Part shown: positions 51,294-61,733 of the stretch, one piece after another
How positions within the stretch are numbered: position 1 is the stretch's first letter
Layout of the letters: the number at the start of each line of letters is the position of its first letter
Notes under the pieces: generated by a model
Databases searched by the model: none
Told to the model about the DNA's origin: nothing
Seen by the model: only the letters and a program-made list of their open reading frames with translations
Made by a program: the position numbers and the translations under genes
Assembly (NCBI RefSeq): GCF_001431205.1
Contig: NZ_LGPC01000010.1
Span: forward strand, 28,808 to 92,807
Source: Staphylococcus sp. NAM3COL9
GTDB lineage: Bacteria > Bacillota > Bacilli > Staphylococcales > Staphylococcaceae
Reading direction: 5' to 3'
Length of the DNA: 64,000 nucleotides

Positions 51294-51355
51294 AGGTCAG
51301 GGCATAATCAATTTACTGATGAACGCATAACAGTAATCTGTCTTGACCTTTTTTT
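51294..51355 (+). terminator. Hairpin with T run between cvpA and polX
   Basis: AGGTCA (51294-51299) pairs with TGACCT (51344-51349), inner TTACTG/CAGTAA, and TTTTTTT follows (51349-51355), immediately before the polX ribosome site GGAGTG. It is a partial terminator or attenuator in the polX-mutS2 leader. Confidence 0.65.
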
Positions 51356-51369
51356 ATGGAGTGAAAGTA

Positions 51370-53082
51370 ATGACCAAAAAAGATATTATTCAGTTATTAG
51401 AAAAAATAGCTACTTATATGGAATTAAAAGGTGAAAACACATTTAAAGTTTCAGCGTATAGAAAAGCAGCACAAGGCCTTGAAATAGATGAACGGCCCCT
51501 TGATCAAATAGAGGATGTTACAGAATTAAAAGGCATTGGCAAAGGTGTAGGAGACGTAATTAAAGAATATCGTCAAGAAGGAAAATCTTCGACATTAGAG
51601 TCACTACAAGAAGAAGTGCCAGAAGGATTAATTCCTTTATTGAAAATACAAGGGTTAGGCAGTAAGAAAATAGCTAAACTTTATAAAGAATTAAATATAG
51701 ATGGCAAAGAAGCTTTACAAAAAGCATGTGAAGCAGGTGAAGTGAGTGAGTTGAGCGGCTTTGCTAAAAAAACGGAACAAAATATCTTAGAGGCAGTTAA
51801 AGCGCTTGGTGCGAAAAAAGATAAATACCCGATTGACCAAATACGAGGATTAAACATTGAAATTAATGAACATTTAGCCTCGATTGAAGATATCGAACAA
51901 TACGAAGTTGCTGGTAGTTATAGAAGATTTAAAGAAATGAGTAAAGATTTAGATTATATTATAAGTACAAATGAACCAATAAAGGTACAACAAGCATTAC
52001 TTGATATACCTAATAAAGTGAAAGAAGTAGCTGTTGGACAAACAAAAGTATCATTAGATGTAGCTTATGATGATGAAACAATAGGTGTAGATTTCAGATT
52101 AATCGAACCTTCGGCTTTCTATCACACGCTACAGCATTTCACCGGTTCTAAAGACCATAACATTCGTATTCGTCAGTTAGCTAAAGAAAATGATGAAAAA
52201 GTGAGTGAATATGGTATAGAACAAGCAAACGGCGAATTGTTACAGTATCAAAGTGAAAAAGAAATTTATGAACATTTTGGCGTGAATTGGATTGACCCAG
52301 CAATGCGGGAAGATGGAAGCGAGTTTGATAAAGACCTGTCAGACATTATAAAATTAGATGACATTAATGGTGATATCCATATGCATACGACGTATAGCGA
52401 TGGTGCATTTAGTATTGAAGAAATGATAGAAGCAAACATTGCTAAAGGTCATCAATTTATGGTGATTACAGATCACTCTCAAAGCTTAAAAGTTGCCAAT
52501 GGTTTGTCAGTTGAGCGCCTATTACGTCAAAATGAAGAAATCAAAGCCTTGAATAACAAATATGAAGAAATTGATATTTACTCAGGTATTGAAATGGACA
52601 TACTTCCTGATGGTCGTTTAGACTATGATGATGAAGTATTGGGGCAATTAGATTATGTCATTGCAGCTATACACCAAAGTTTTAATCAATCACAAGAAGA
52701 CATTATGAAGCGCTTAGAAAATGCATGTCGTAATCCATATGTCAGACATATTGCACATCCAACAGGTCGTATTATTGGTAAACGCCCAGGTTATGAACTA
52801 GCTATTGATAGATTATGTGAAATTGCTGAAGAGACAAATACAATATTAGAAATTAATGCAAATCCTAAACGCTTAGATTTAAATGCTGAAACAGTTAAAA
52901 AGCATCCAAATGTTAAATTAACTATTAATACAGATGCCCATCATGTAGATCATTTGGAATTCATGAGGTACGGTGTGGCGACTGCACAAAAAGGGTTCGT
53001 AAAAAAAGACCAAGTAATCAATACGATGTCACGAGAGGCGTTTAAAGCGCTTATAGAAAATAATATTAAATTGCAGAAATAG
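51370..53082 (+). CDS. polX: Family X DNA polymerase with PHP domain
   Basis: DNA repair polymerase and 3'-5' exonuclease. Residues about 1-315 are Pol X (HhH motif LKGIGKGVGDVI, palm with SKDLDYII), and about 330-570 the PHP domain with DIHMHTTYSDG and further histidines (ITDHSQ, HIAHPTGR, NTDAHH). 570 residues, the staphylococcal length. ATG at 51370 has GGAGTG 6 bases upstream. mutS2 follows 9 bases after the stop. Confidence 0.96.
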   Translation: MTKKDIIQLLEKIATYMELKGENTFKVSAYRKAAQGLEIDERPLDQIEDVTELKGIGKGVGDVIKEYRQEGKSSTLESLQEEVPEGLIPLLKIQGLGSKKIAKLYKELNIDGKEALQKACEAGEVSELSGFAKKTEQNILEAVKALGAKKDKYPIDQIRGLNIEINEHLASIEDIEQYEVAGSYRRFKEMSKDLDYIISTNEPIKVQQALLDIPNKVKEVAVGQTKVSLDVAYDDETIGVDFRLIEPSAFYHTLQHFTGSKDHNIRIRQLAKENDEKVSEYGIEQANGELLQYQSEKEIYEHFGVNWIDPAMREDGSEFDKDLSDIIKLDDINGDIHMHTTYSDGAFSIEEMIEANIAKGHQFMVITDHSQSLKVANGLSVERLLRQNEEIKALNNKYEEIDIYSGIEMDILPDGRLDYDDEVLGQLDYVIAAIHQSFNQSQEDIMKRLENACRNPYVRHIAHPTGRIIGKRPGYELAIDRLCEIAEETNTILEINANPKRLDLNAETVKKHPNVKLTINTDAHHVDHLEFMRYGVATAQKGFVKKDQVINTMSREAFKALIENNIKLQK

Positions 53083-53091
53083 AGGGATTAT

Positions 53092-55440
53092 ATGAGACAG
53101 AAATCATTAAATGTCCTGGAATTCGACAAAATAAAATCACTTGTAGAGAATGAAACAATAAGTGATTTAGGTAAAGAAAAGGTTGTAGAGATGACTCCAG
53201 CAACTGATTTCAGTACTATAGAATTTCAAATGAATGAAACGGATGAAATAGCTCAAATCTATAATAAGCATCGCATGCCAAGTTTAAGTGGTTTAGCCAA
53301 AATATCTTCATTTATTCATAGAGCGACAATTGGCGGCGTACTTAATGTTAGCGAATTAAATGTAATTAAACGCTTAATACAAATACAAAATCAATATAAA
53401 ACATTTTATAATAGTTTATTGAATGAAGAAGAAGAAATTAATTACCAAATTCTAAACGATAGAATGGAGCAACTACCTGTTTTATCAGACTTGTATCAAA
53501 ATATACATCGAAAATGTGATGCTTATGATTTATTTGATGATGCCAGTTACGAATTACAAGGTATCAGAAGTAAGATTTCTAAAACAACGCAACGCATAAA
53601 ACAAAATTTAGATAAAATTGTAAAGCACCAAGGCAATCAAAAAAAACTTTCTGATGCAATTGTGACAGTACGTAATGATCGTAATGTTATACCAGTAAAA
53701 GCAGAGTACCGTCAAGATTTTAACGGGATTGTGCATGATCAATCAGCTTCTGGTCAAACATTGTATATTGAACCTTCCTCAATAGTAGAAATGAGTAATC
53801 AAATTAGTAGTTTCCGTAACGATGAGGCGGTAGAGCGTGAACGTATATTGACTGAACTAACTGTACAGGTTGCTGAAGAAGCAGAAGCTTGTTTGATTTC
53901 AGAATCTATTATGGGTCAAATTGACTTTTTAACAGCTAAAGCACGTTATGCACGTTCAATTAAAGGGACGAAACCAGAATTTACTACCGATAGAACTGTT
54001 TATTTACCAAAAGCATTTCATCCGTTGTTAGATAGAACCTCTGTTGTTGCTAATACGATTGAATTTGCTCAAGATATAGAAACTGTGATTATAACGGGGC
54101 CAAATACAGGTGGTAAAACGGTAACCCTCAAGACACTGGGTTTAATTATAGCTATGGCTCAATCAGGCATGCTAATTCCTACACTTGATGGGAGTAAATT
54201 AAGTATTTTTGAAAATGTGTATTGTGACATTGGGGACGAACAATCCATTGAACAGTCATTATCAACGTTTTCTTCACATATGAAAAATATAGTTGAAATA
54301 CTTCAAAATGCGACTGAAAACAGTTTAATCTTATTTGATGAATTAGGTGCGGGGACAGATCCAAGTGAAGGTGCTGCCTTAGCAATGAGTATATTAGATC
54401 ATGTACATGAAATTGGTTCACTTGTAATGGCTACGACACACTATCCTGAACTAAAAGCATATAGCTATAATAGAGAAGGCGTAATGAATGCCAGTGTGGA
54501 ATTTGATGTTAACACATTAAGTCCGACTTATAAATTATTAATGGGGGTTCCTGGACGGTCAAACGCGTTTGATATTTCTAAAAAATTAGGACTTAATATG
54601 CAAGTGATTCAAAAAGCCAAATCTATGATTGGACAAGATGAACAAGAAATTAATGAAATGATTGCGTCATTAGAACATAATTCTAAACGTGTTGACGAAC
54701 AACGTATCGAATTAGATCAGTTAGTAAGAGAAGCACAAGAATCGCGTGACGCACTTGCTAAACAGTATGCGCAATATCAAAATTATGAAAAACAACTTTT
54801 AAGTGAAGCGAAAGAAAAGGCAAATCAACGTGTTAAATCGGCTACGAAAGAAGCAGATGACATTCTTAAAGAATTACGTGAACTTAGAGATAAAAAAGGC
54901 GCCGATGTTAAAGAACATGAGTTAATCGATAAGAAGAAACAGCTTGAAGACCAGTACGAAGCTAAGTCACTGAAACAAAATGTTCAAAAGCAAAAATGGG
55001 ACGAGATTAAGGCTGGAGATGAAGTGAAAGTACTGACGTATGGCCAAAAAGGGGAAGTGTTAGAACTTATTGGTGATAAAGAAGCGGTAGTACAGATGGG
55101 TATCATAAAAATGAAATTACCATTAGAAGATTTAGAAAAAATGAAGAAAACCAAAGAAGCACCTGTCAAGATGATTAAACGAGAAAATCGACAAAGTATT
55201 AAAATGGAACTCGATTTACGTGGTTATCGATATGATGAAGCAATGGTGGCCGTTGATCAATATTTAGATCAAGCAGTGTTGAGTAATTATGAACAAGTCT
55301 ATATTATTCATGGTAAAGGCACAGGTGCTTTGCAAAAAGGTGTGCAAAAACATTTAAAAAGACATAAAAGTGTGTCATCATATAGAAACGGAATGCCGAG
55401 CGAAGGTGGATTTGGCGTTACCGTAGCAGAATTAAAATAA
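53092..55440 (+). CDS. mutS2: Endonuclease MutS2
   Basis: MutS-family ATPase that limits homologous recombination and, in Bacillus, acts in ribosome quality control by splitting collided ribosomes (recalled). Walker A GPNTGGKT (about 335), Walker [17 protein letters not shown], a long coiled coil (about 520-630), KOW-like region, and a C-terminal Smr nuclease domain (about 705-782; [22 protein letters not shown]). 782 residues, full length. Cotranscribed with polX. Confidence 0.96.
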   Translation: MRQKSLNVLEFDKIKSLVENETISDLGKEKVVEMTPATDFSTIEFQMNETDEIAQIYNKHRMPSLSGLAKISSFIHRATIGGVLNVSELNVIKRLIQIQNQYKTFYNSLLNEEEEINYQILNDRMEQLPVLSDLYQNIHRKCDAYDLFDDASYELQGIRSKISKTTQRIKQNLDKIVKHQGNQKKLSDAIVTVRNDRNVIPVKAEYRQDFNGIVHDQSASGQTLYIEPSSIVEMSNQISSFRNDEAVERERILTELTVQVAEEAEACLISESIMGQIDFLTAKARYARSIKGTKPEFTTDRTVYLPKAFHPLLDRTSVVANTIEFAQDIETVIITGPNTGGKTVTLKTLGLIIAMAQSGMLIPTLDGSKLSIFENVYCDIGDEQSIEQSLSTFSSHMKNIVEILQNATENSLILFDELGAGTDPSEGAALAMSILDHVHEIGSLVMATTHYPELKAYSYNREGVMNASVEFDVNTLSPTYKLLMGVPGRSNAFDISKKLGLNMQVIQKAKSMIGQDEQEINEMIASLEHNSKRVDEQRIELDQLVREAQESRDALAKQYAQYQNYEKQLLSEAKEKANQRVKSATKEADDILKELRELRDKKGADVKEHELIDKKKQLEDQYEAKSLKQNVQKQKWDEIKAGDEVKVLTYGQKGEVLELIGDKEAVVQMGIIKMKLPLEDLEKMKKTKEAPVKMIKRENRQSIKMELDLRGYRYDEAMVAVDQYLDQAVLSNYEQVYIIHGKGTGALQKGVQKHLKRHKSVSSYRNGMPSEGGFGVTVAELK

Positions 55441-55475
55441 ATGTGAGCAAGAGATATGCAGAATGTTATAAAGTC

Positions 55476-55484
55476 TGTTATAAT
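55476..55484 (+). promoter_or_regulatory. Extended -10 promoter of trxA
   Basis: TGT plus TATAAT (55479-55484), 38 bases before the ATG; no good -35 hexamer. Confidence 0.6.
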
Positions 55485-55521
55485 TTCTTCATCATTTGAA
55501 ATTTAAGGAGGATTGGCAGTT

Positions 55522-55836
55522 ATGGCAATCGTAAAAGTAACAGATTCAAGCTTTGATGAAAACATCAAATCAGGTGTAAATTTAGTGGATTTTTGGGCAA
55601 CATGGTGTGGCCCTTGTAAGATGATTGCTCCAGTATTAGAAGAATTAGCTGGTGACTATGATGGCAAAGCTAATATTTTAAAACTTGATGTAGATGAAAA
55701 TCCATCAACAGCTGCTAAATTTGAAGTTATGAGTATTCCAACTTTAATCGTATTTAAAGATGGCGAACCAGTAGATAAAGTAGTAGGTTTCCAACCTAAA
55801 GAAAACTTAGCAGAAGTAATCGAGAAGCATTTATAG
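55522..55836 (+). CDS. trxA: Thioredoxin
   Basis: 104-residue cytoplasmic disulphide reductase. Active site WCGPC at residues 28-32, and the cis-proline in SIPT near 74. ATG at 55522 (MAIVKVTDSS) has AAGGAGG 7-10 bases upstream; a TTG three codons earlier is not needed. Single gene with own promoter and terminator. Confidence 0.97.
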   Translation: MAIVKVTDSSFDENIKSGVNLVDFWATWCGPCKMIAPVLEELAGDYDGKANILKLDVDENPSTAAKFEVMSIPTLIVFKDGEPVDKVVGFQPKENLAEVIEKHL

Positions 55837-55848
55837 TAAATCATTAGC

Positions 55849-55888
55849 AAAGCTGGGACATTAATTTATTTAATGTCCCAGTTTTCAA
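55849..55888 (+). terminator. trxA terminator (CTGGGAC type)
   Basis: 15-bp arms 55849-55863 and 55871-55885 (AAAGCTGGGACATTA, one G-U pair), TTTT at the end. Confidence 0.9.
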
Positions 55889-56083
55889 TTTATTAGCATT
55901 TCAATAGATTGTTAAATGGAATGATACTATTTATAATAGATTGTAGTTAATATTTAAAAACTCAAATAATGAGAAGCATATATGATTTAAAAAATTAACT
56001 GAAGCATGCTGTATATTTACTTTCATGTCTTTATATTATATAGATTTAAACAGAAATATGGTTAGAGAGGAGGAGTCATTAAC

Positions 56084-57871
56084 GTGGAGACGTATCAAGA
56101 ACAAATTAAACAAAAACTCACAGTTGTGCCCACCGAACCAGGTTGTTATTTGATGAAAGATCGCAATGATCAAGTTATTTATGTTGGTAAAGCGAAGAAA
56201 TTAAGAAATAGATTAAGGTCTTATTTTACTGGTGCGCACGATGCGAAGACAACACGCTTAGTGGGAGAGATTCGAAATTTCGAATTTATTCTCACATCTA
56301 GTGAAACAGAATCACTGTTATTGGAACTTAACCTCATCAAACAATATCAACCGCGATATAACATTTTATTAAAAGACGATAAAAGTTATCCATTTATTAA
56401 AATTACTAAAGAAAAATACCCACGGTTAATTGTGACAAGAACAGTTAAAAAAGGTACCGGTAAGTATTTTGGTCCATATCCTAATGCATATTCTGCGCAA
56501 GAGACTAAAAAATTACTTGATCGTATTTATCCTTTTAGAAAATGTGATAAAATGCCTGACAAATTGTGTTTATATTATCATATTGGCCAATGCCTAGGCC
56601 CATGTGTCTATCCAGTTGAATTAGAACAGTATGCAGAAATGACTAAAGAGATTTCAGATTTTTTAAATGGTGAAGATAAAACGATTTTACGTAATTTAGA
56701 ACAAAATATGAAAAATGCAAGTGAAACGTTGGATTTTGAAAGAGCAAAAGAATATAGAGATTTAATACAACATATTCATAATCTAACTAAAAAACAAAAG
56801 ATCACGACATCAGACTATACAATAAGAGATGTTTTTGGCTATAGCGTATCTAAAGGTTGGATGTGTATGCAAGTATTTTTCGTTCGCCAGGGAAATATGA
56901 TTAAACGCGATGCCACAATGATACCGATACAACAAACAGAAGAAGAAGAATTCTATACTTTTATTGGGCAATTCTATGACTTGAATCAACATTTGTTGCC
57001 TAAAGAAGTACACATTCCTCAACATCTAGATAAAGCAATGGTTGGTTCGGTTGTAGATACAAAAATTGTGCAACCAATAAAAGGTAAAAAGAAAGAATTA
57101 GTAGATTTAGCGAATCGTAATGCTGAAGTGACACTTGAAAATAAATTCGAGTTAATCGCAAAAGATGAATCCCGAACAGTTAAAGCAATTGAAGAGCTTG
57201 GTGACCGTATGGGTATTCAAACACCAATTAGAATTGAAGCATTTGATAATTCTAATATACAAGGAGTCAATCCAGTTTCTGCTATGGTCTCATTTATTGA
57301 TGGCAAACCAAATAAAAAAGGTTACCGGAAATATAAAATTAAAACAGTAGATGGCCCAGATGATTATAAATCGATGCGAGAAGTGGTACGTAGGCGTTAT
57401 ACGCGTGTGCTAAATGAAGGAACCCCATTACCAGATTTAATTATTGTAGATGGTGGTAAAGGGCATATGAGTGGTGTAATAGATGTGCTCGAGAATGAAT
57501 TAGGTTTAGATATACCTGTTTCGGGTCTTCGTAAAAATGATAAGCATCAAACGTCAGAGATATTATATGGAGAAAGTGCTGAAATCGTTCCGCTTAAAAA
57601 AAATAGCCAAGCATTTTATCTGTTACAAAGAATACAAGATGAAGTGCATAGATTTGCTATTACTTTCCATAGAGAAACACGCCAAAAAACAGGTTTGCAA
57701 TCGGTATTAGATACAGTAGATGGTATCGGGGCCAAGCGTAAAACGAAATTATTGCGAACGTTTGGTTCAATAAAGAAAATGAAAGAAGCAAGTATTGATG
57801 ATTTGAAAGCATCAGGCTTACCGCAAAATGTAGCCCAAAATTTACATCAAGCCTTATACAATAAAAAATAA
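56084..57871 (+). CDS. uvrC: Excinuclease ABC subunit C, GTG start
   Basis: Dual-incision nuclease of nucleotide excision repair. Domains: GIY-YIG nuclease (about 13-95; [21 protein letters not shown]), a cysteine-bearing segment ([21 protein letters not shown]), UVR (about 200-240), RNase H-like C-terminal nuclease ([23 protein letters not shown]) and HhH (about 540-595). 595 residues, normal length. The start is a GTG with AGGAGGAG upstream. uvrA and uvrB are not here. Confidence 0.96.
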   Translation: METYQEQIKQKLTVVPTEPGCYLMKDRNDQVIYVGKAKKLRNRLRSYFTGAHDAKTTRLVGEIRNFEFILTSSETESLLLELNLIKQYQPRYNILLKDDKSYPFIKITKEKYPRLIVTRTVKKGTGKYFGPYPNAYSAQETKKLLDRIYPFRKCDKMPDKLCLYYHIGQCLGPCVYPVELEQYAEMTKEISDFLNGEDKTILRNLEQNMKNASETLDFERAKEYRDLIQHIHNLTKKQKITTSDYTIRDVFGYSVSKGWMCMQVFFVRQGNMIKRDATMIPIQQTEEEEFYTFIGQFYDLNQHLLPKEVHIPQHLDKAMVGSVVDTKIVQPIKGKKKELVDLANRNAEVTLENKFELIAKDESRTVKAIEELGDRMGIQTPIRIEAFDNSNIQGVNPVSAMVSFIDGKPNKKGYRKYKIKTVDGPDDYKSMREVVRRRYTRVLNEGTPLPDLIIVDGGKGHMSGVIDVLENELGLDIPVSGLRKNDKHQTSEILYGESAEIVPLKKNSQAFYLLQRIQDEVHRFAITFHRETRQKTGLQSVLDTVDGIGAKRKTKLLRTFGSIKKMKEASIDDLKASGLPQNVAQNLHQALYNKK

Positions 57872-57880
57872 AATGTTTAT

Positions 57881-57914
57881 GGCATGAGAATCATTCTCAT
57901 GCCCAAATTGTTTT
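57881..57914. promoter_or_regulatory. Perfect palindrome: uvrC terminator and/or Fur-type box
   Basis: GGCATGAGAAT (57881-57891) and ATTCTCATGCC (57893-57903) are exact complements around a single C. The core TGAGAAT-C-ATTCTCA (57885-57899) is a perfect 7-1-7 inverted repeat of the Fur box kind (TGATAATnATTATCA with A/T to G/C changes seen in staphylococcal Fur sites, from memory). TTGTTTTT follows, so it can also work as terminator of uvrC. Confidence 0.55.
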
Positions 57915-57921
57915 TAATTAG

Positions 57922-57930
57922 TGTTACAAT
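57922..57930 (+). promoter_or_regulatory. Extended -10 downstream of the palindrome
   Basis: TGT plus TACAAT (57925-57930). The palindrome overlaps its upstream -35 region. It may drive sdhCAB with a leader of about 270 bases, or a separate small RNA. Confidence 0.4.
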
Positions 57931-57964
57931 AGCAAATAAGAGGAATTCTTTTTTTAAAAGTATG

Positions 57965-57978
57965 TGGAAGCGTTTTCT
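57965..57978 (+). promoter_or_regulatory. cre-like site upstream of sdhC
   Basis: TGGAAGCGTTTTCT resembles the CcpA catabolite-responsive element (core AAGCGTTTTC intact, outer bases imperfect). Its place, 230 bases before sdhC, would suit glucose repression of succinate dehydrogenase. The remaining 230 bases up to sdhC are AT-rich, with TATAAT at 58093-58098 lacking a -35. Confidence 0.5.
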
Positions 57979-58210
57979 AATTGAGAAAAATTATCATTTA
58001 AATTCAAACCTTTTAAACTATAAGTAATATTCAATTAAGGATTCACTTAAATGTTTAAAATTATACGGCATAATATTATATTGCAACAAATATATAATGT
58101 TATGATAAAGTGTTGTGCGTTTGTTTTTGAGTGAAATTATGTAATCGCTTTATATATTTTTAAGCAAGAATTTCAAAAAAATTAACTGTTTCACAGGGGG
58201 GAACTTCCTT

Positions 58211-58822
58211 TTGGCATACTCGAAAAATCAATTTTATTTAAGACGTTTACATTCTTTACTTGGTGTTATACCCATAGGTGGATTTTTAATATTCCATTTA
58301 CTCGTAAACCACCAAGCGACGAAAGGTGCAGCTGCATTTAACCAAGCGGCCGGTCTCATTGAATCTTTACCTTTTTTAATTGTATTGGAATTTGTATTGA
58401 TTTACATTCCGATTCTGTATCACGCAGTCTATGGTGTACATATTGCCTTTACGGCAAAAGAGAACGTAGGACATTATTCAGCTTTTAGAAACTGGATGTT
58501 CTTATTACAACGTATAACAGGTGTTATCACTTTTGTGTTTGTTGCTATTCATGTATGGCAAACACGTATTCAACGCGCGTTAGGTCAAGAAGTCAACTTT
58601 GACATGGTACATGATATCGTAACAAACCCAGGCTGGTTGATATTCTATATTGTCTGTTTATTATCCGTTACATTCCACTTTGCGAATGGTTTATGGTCAT
58701 TCTTAGTAACATGGGGTGTATTACAATCTCAAAGATCACAACAAATCTTTACATGGATTTCATTATTGGTATTTATTATAGTTTCATACATTGGTATAAG
58801 TGCTATTCTTGCGTTTTTATAA
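58211..58822 (+). CDS. sdhC: Succinate dehydrogenase cytochrome b558 subunit, TTG start
   Basis: Membrane anchor binding two haems b and menaquinone. 203 residues with five helices; haem-ligand histidines lie in RRLHSLLG, FHLLVNH, LYHAVYGVH and VAIHVW, HFANG. The start is a TTG with AGGGGGGAA upstream, matching the family N-terminus (MAYSKNQFYLRRLHS). First gene of sdhCAB; sdhA follows after 45 bases. Confidence 0.95.
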   Translation: MAYSKNQFYLRRLHSLLGVIPIGGFLIFHLLVNHQATKGAAAFNQAAGLIESLPFLIVLEFVLIYIPILYHAVYGVHIAFTAKENVGHYSAFRNWMFLLQRITGVITFVFVAIHVWQTRIQRALGQEVNFDMVHDIVTNPGWLIFYIVCLLSVTFHFANGLWSFLVTWGVLQSQRSQQIFTWISLLVFIIVSYIGISAILAFL

Positions 58823-58867
58823 GATAAAAAATAAGTTTCAGATTTATATTTAGGGGAGTGACTATTT

Positions 58868-60631
58868 ATGGCAGAGAAGAAAATTATTGTTGTCGGTGGA
58901 GGACTTGCCGGTCTAATGTCAACAATTAAAGCAGCAGAACAAGGCGCGCACGTCGACTTGTTCTCACTTGTTCCTGTTAAACGTTCACACTCTGTGTGCG
59001 CACAAGGTGGAATCAACGGAGCAGTAAATACTAAAGGTGAAGGTGATTCACCAACAGTTCACTTAGACGATACAGTATATGGTGGAGATTTCTTAGCAAA
59101 TCAACCACCGGTTAAAGCAATGACAGATGCAGCACCTCAAATCATTCATTTACTTGATCGTATGGGTGTAATGTTCAATAGAACAAATGAAGGTTTGTTA
59201 GACTTTAGACGTTTCGGTGGAACGATGCATCACAGAACAGCTTATGCTGGTGCAACAACTGGTCAACAACTATTATACGCATTAGATGAACAGGTTCGTA
59301 GTTTTGAAGTAGATGGTTTGGTTACTAAGTACGAAGGCTGGGAATTCTTAGGCATAGTTAAAGATGATGACAACATGGCTAGAGGTATTGTTGCTCAAAA
59401 CGTAACGACTTCTGGTATTGAATCGTTTGGTTCTGATGCAGTCATCATGGCTACTGGTGGACCAGGTATTATTTTTGGTAAGACTACTAACTCAATGATT
59501 AACACTGGTTCTGCAGCATCAATCGTTTACCAACAAGGTGCAATGTATGCGAATGGTGAATTTATACAAATCCATCCTACTGCAATTCCAGGTGATGATA
59601 AACTCAGATTAATGAGTGAGTCAGCACGTGGTGAAGGTGGACGTATTTGGACATATAAAGATGGTAAACCTTGGTACTTCTTAGAAGAGAAATATCCGGA
59701 TTATGGTAACCTTGTCCCACGTGATATTGCTACCCGTGAAATTTTTGAAGTTTGTGTTAACCAAAAACTTGGTATTAATGGTGAAAACATGGTATACCTA
59801 GATTTATCACATAAAGATCCACATGAATTAGATGTTAAATTGGGTGGAATCATTGAAATCTACGAGAAATTCACAGGTGATGACCCTCGTAAAGTACCAA
59901 TGAAAATCTTCCCAGCAGTGCATTACTCAATGGGTGGGCTATATGTAGATTACGACCAAATGACAAATATCAAAGGCTTGTTCGCAGCTGGAGAATGTGA
60001 TTATTCACAACATGGTGGTAACCGTTTAGGTGCGAACTCATTGTTGTCAGCAATTTATGGTGGTACAGTTGCAGGTCCAAATGCTATCAAATATATTTCT
60101 AACATTGAATCTTCTTACGTTGACTTAGATGATAGTATATTTGAAAAACGTGTGAAAGAAGAACAAGAGAAATTTGATAAATTACTCAATATGCAAGGTT
60201 CAGAAAATGCGTACAAATTGCATAGAGAGCTCGGAGAAGTTATGACAGCTAACGTAACCGTTGTTCGTGAAAATAAAACTTTACTAGAAACTGATAAAAA
60301 GATTTTAGAATTAATGGAGCGTTATAACAATATTGATATTGAAGATACTCAAACTTGGAGTAACCAAGCAGTATTCTTCACTCGTCAATTATGGAACATG
60401 CTTGTACTTGCCCGTGTAATTACAATCGGTGCATACAACCGAAATGAATCTCGTGGTGCACATTACAAACCAGAATTCCCTGATAGAAATGATGAAGAAT
60501 GGTTGAAAACTACTTTAGCAACATATCAAGGAAAAACAGAAGCGCCTAAATTCACTTACGAAGATGTTGATATAAGCTTAATTCCACCTCGTAAACGAGA
60601 CTACTCTACGACGTCTAAAGGAGGTAAATAA
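58868..60631 (+). CDS. sdhA: Succinate dehydrogenase flavoprotein subunit
   Basis: Oxidises succinate to fumarate. FAD site VVGGGLAGL near the N-terminus, the FAD-attachment region HSVCAQGGING, and active-site blocks SARGEGGRIW, NLVPRDIATREI and HYSMGGLYVDY are all present. 587 residues, as in other low-GC Firmicutes. The sdhB ATG is two bases after its stop, with AAAGGAGG inside the end of sdhA. Confidence 0.97.
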   Translation: MAEKKIIVVGGGLAGLMSTIKAAEQGAHVDLFSLVPVKRSHSVCAQGGINGAVNTKGEGDSPTVHLDDTVYGGDFLANQPPVKAMTDAAPQIIHLLDRMGVMFNRTNEGLLDFRRFGGTMHHRTAYAGATTGQQLLYALDEQVRSFEVDGLVTKYEGWEFLGIVKDDDNMARGIVAQNVTTSGIESFGSDAVIMATGGPGIIFGKTTNSMINTGSAASIVYQQGAMYANGEFIQIHPTAIPGDDKLRLMSESARGEGGRIWTYKDGKPWYFLEEKYPDYGNLVPRDIATREIFEVCVNQKLGINGENMVYLDLSHKDPHELDVKLGGIIEIYEKFTGDDPRKVPMKIFPAVHYSMGGLYVDYDQMTNIKGLFAAGECDYSQHGGNRLGANSLLSAIYGGTVAGPNAIKYISNIESSYVDLDDSIFEKRVKEEQEKFDKLLNMQGSENAYKLHRELGEVMTANVTVVRENKTLLETDKKILELMERYNNIDIEDTQTWSNQAVFFTRQLWNMLVLARVITIGAYNRNESRGAHYKPEFPDRNDEEWLKTTLATYQGKTEAPKFTYEDVDISLIPPRKRDYSTTSKGGK

Positions 60632-60633
60632 TT

Positions 60634-61455
60634 ATGGCAGATACAAAAGAAGTGAATGAAACGGCAGCACAAGAAGGACAAGACCAAAAACAAAGCCAAA
60701 AATCAATCAAATTAATTATTAAACGTCAAGATAACGAAGAATCCAAACCTTATGAAGAAGAGTTTGAAATTCCTTATAGAGAAAACTTAAACGTTATAGC
60801 ATGTTTAATGGAAATCAGACGTAACCCGGTTAACAGTAAAGGTGAAAAAACAACACCTATAATTTGGGATATGAACTGTTTAGAAGAAGTATGTGGGGCT
60901 TGTTCAATGGTTATTAACGGACAAGCAAGACAATCTTGTTCTGCAATTGTTGATCAATTAGAACAACCGATTAAATTAGAACCAATGAGTACTTTCCCAG
61001 TTATTCGTGACTTACAAGTTGATCGTACTAGAATGTTCGATAATTTGAAACGTATGAAAGCTTGGATTCCAATTGATGGTACTTATGATTTAGGTCCTGG
61101 ACCACGTATGCCTGAGAAAAAACGCCAAACAGCTTATGAATTATCAAAATGTATGACATGTGGCGTATGTTTGGAAGTTTGTCCTAACGTTACAAGCAGT
61201 AACGATTTCGTTGGTGCACAAGCAATCTCACAAGTTAGATTATTTAATTTACACCCAACAGGCTCAATGACAAAAGATGAACGTCTCGAAGCCTTAATGG
61301 GTGGCGGTGGACTACAAGCATGTGGTAACTCTCAAAACTGTGTCAATGCATGTCCTAAAGGTATTCCTTTAACAACATCGATTGCAGCATTAAATAGAGA
61401 AACATCATTCCATATGTTTAAATCATTCTTTGGTTCAGATCACCAAGTACATTAA
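60634..61455 (+). CDS. sdhB: Succinate dehydrogenase iron-sulphur subunit
   Basis: Carries electrons from FAD to menaquinone through three Fe-S clusters. Plant-type ferredoxin region with CLEEVCGACS and a later Cys (2Fe-2S), then CMTCGVCLEVCP and CGNSQNCVNACPKG for the 4Fe-4S and 3Fe-4S clusters. 273 residues, with a Gln/Lys-rich start longer than in E. coli. Last gene before a strong terminator. Confidence 0.97.
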   Translation: MADTKEVNETAAQEGQDQKQSQKSIKLIIKRQDNEESKPYEEEFEIPYRENLNVIACLMEIRRNPVNSKGEKTTPIIWDMNCLEEVCGACSMVINGQARQSCSAIVDQLEQPIKLEPMSTFPVIRDLQVDRTRMFDNLKRMKAWIPIDGTYDLGPGPRMPEKKRQTAYELSKCMTCGVCLEVCPNVTSSNDFVGAQAISQVRLFNLHPTGSMTKDERLEALMGGGGLQACGNSQNCVNACPKGIPLTTSIAALNRETSFHMFKSFFGSDHQVH

Positions 61456-61473
61456 TAACATATAATATAAACG

Positions 61474-61516
61474 AAAGACTTAACATCTGTTTTTAAGCTG
61501 ATGTTAAGTCTTTTTA
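61474..61516 (+). terminator. sdhCAB terminator
   Basis: Perfect 14-bp arms 61474-61487 and 61500-61513 (AAAGACTTAACATC), T run after. Confidence 0.92.
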
Positions 61517-61689
61517 TTTAAGTTTTTTTAGATTTTGAAAGAACACGTTGACTGGGTTATATAGTCTTTAATCTCTCAATTATACTATTCTCCTAGTAGT
61601 TAGTTTTTTACCGATCTTATAATTATATATGTATGACAAAAAATAATATTGTATTTCAGTCTTGATAAATGATTTTGAAAACAAGGCTA

Positions 61690-61698
61690 TGCTACAAT
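61690..61698 (+). promoter_or_regulatory. Extended -10 promoter of murI
   Basis: TGC plus TACAAT (61693-61698), 36 bases before the murI ATG; -35 weak. Confidence 0.5.
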
Positions 61699-61733
61699 AA
61701 AGGACAAGCAAATGAATAAGGATGTAATTAAAT

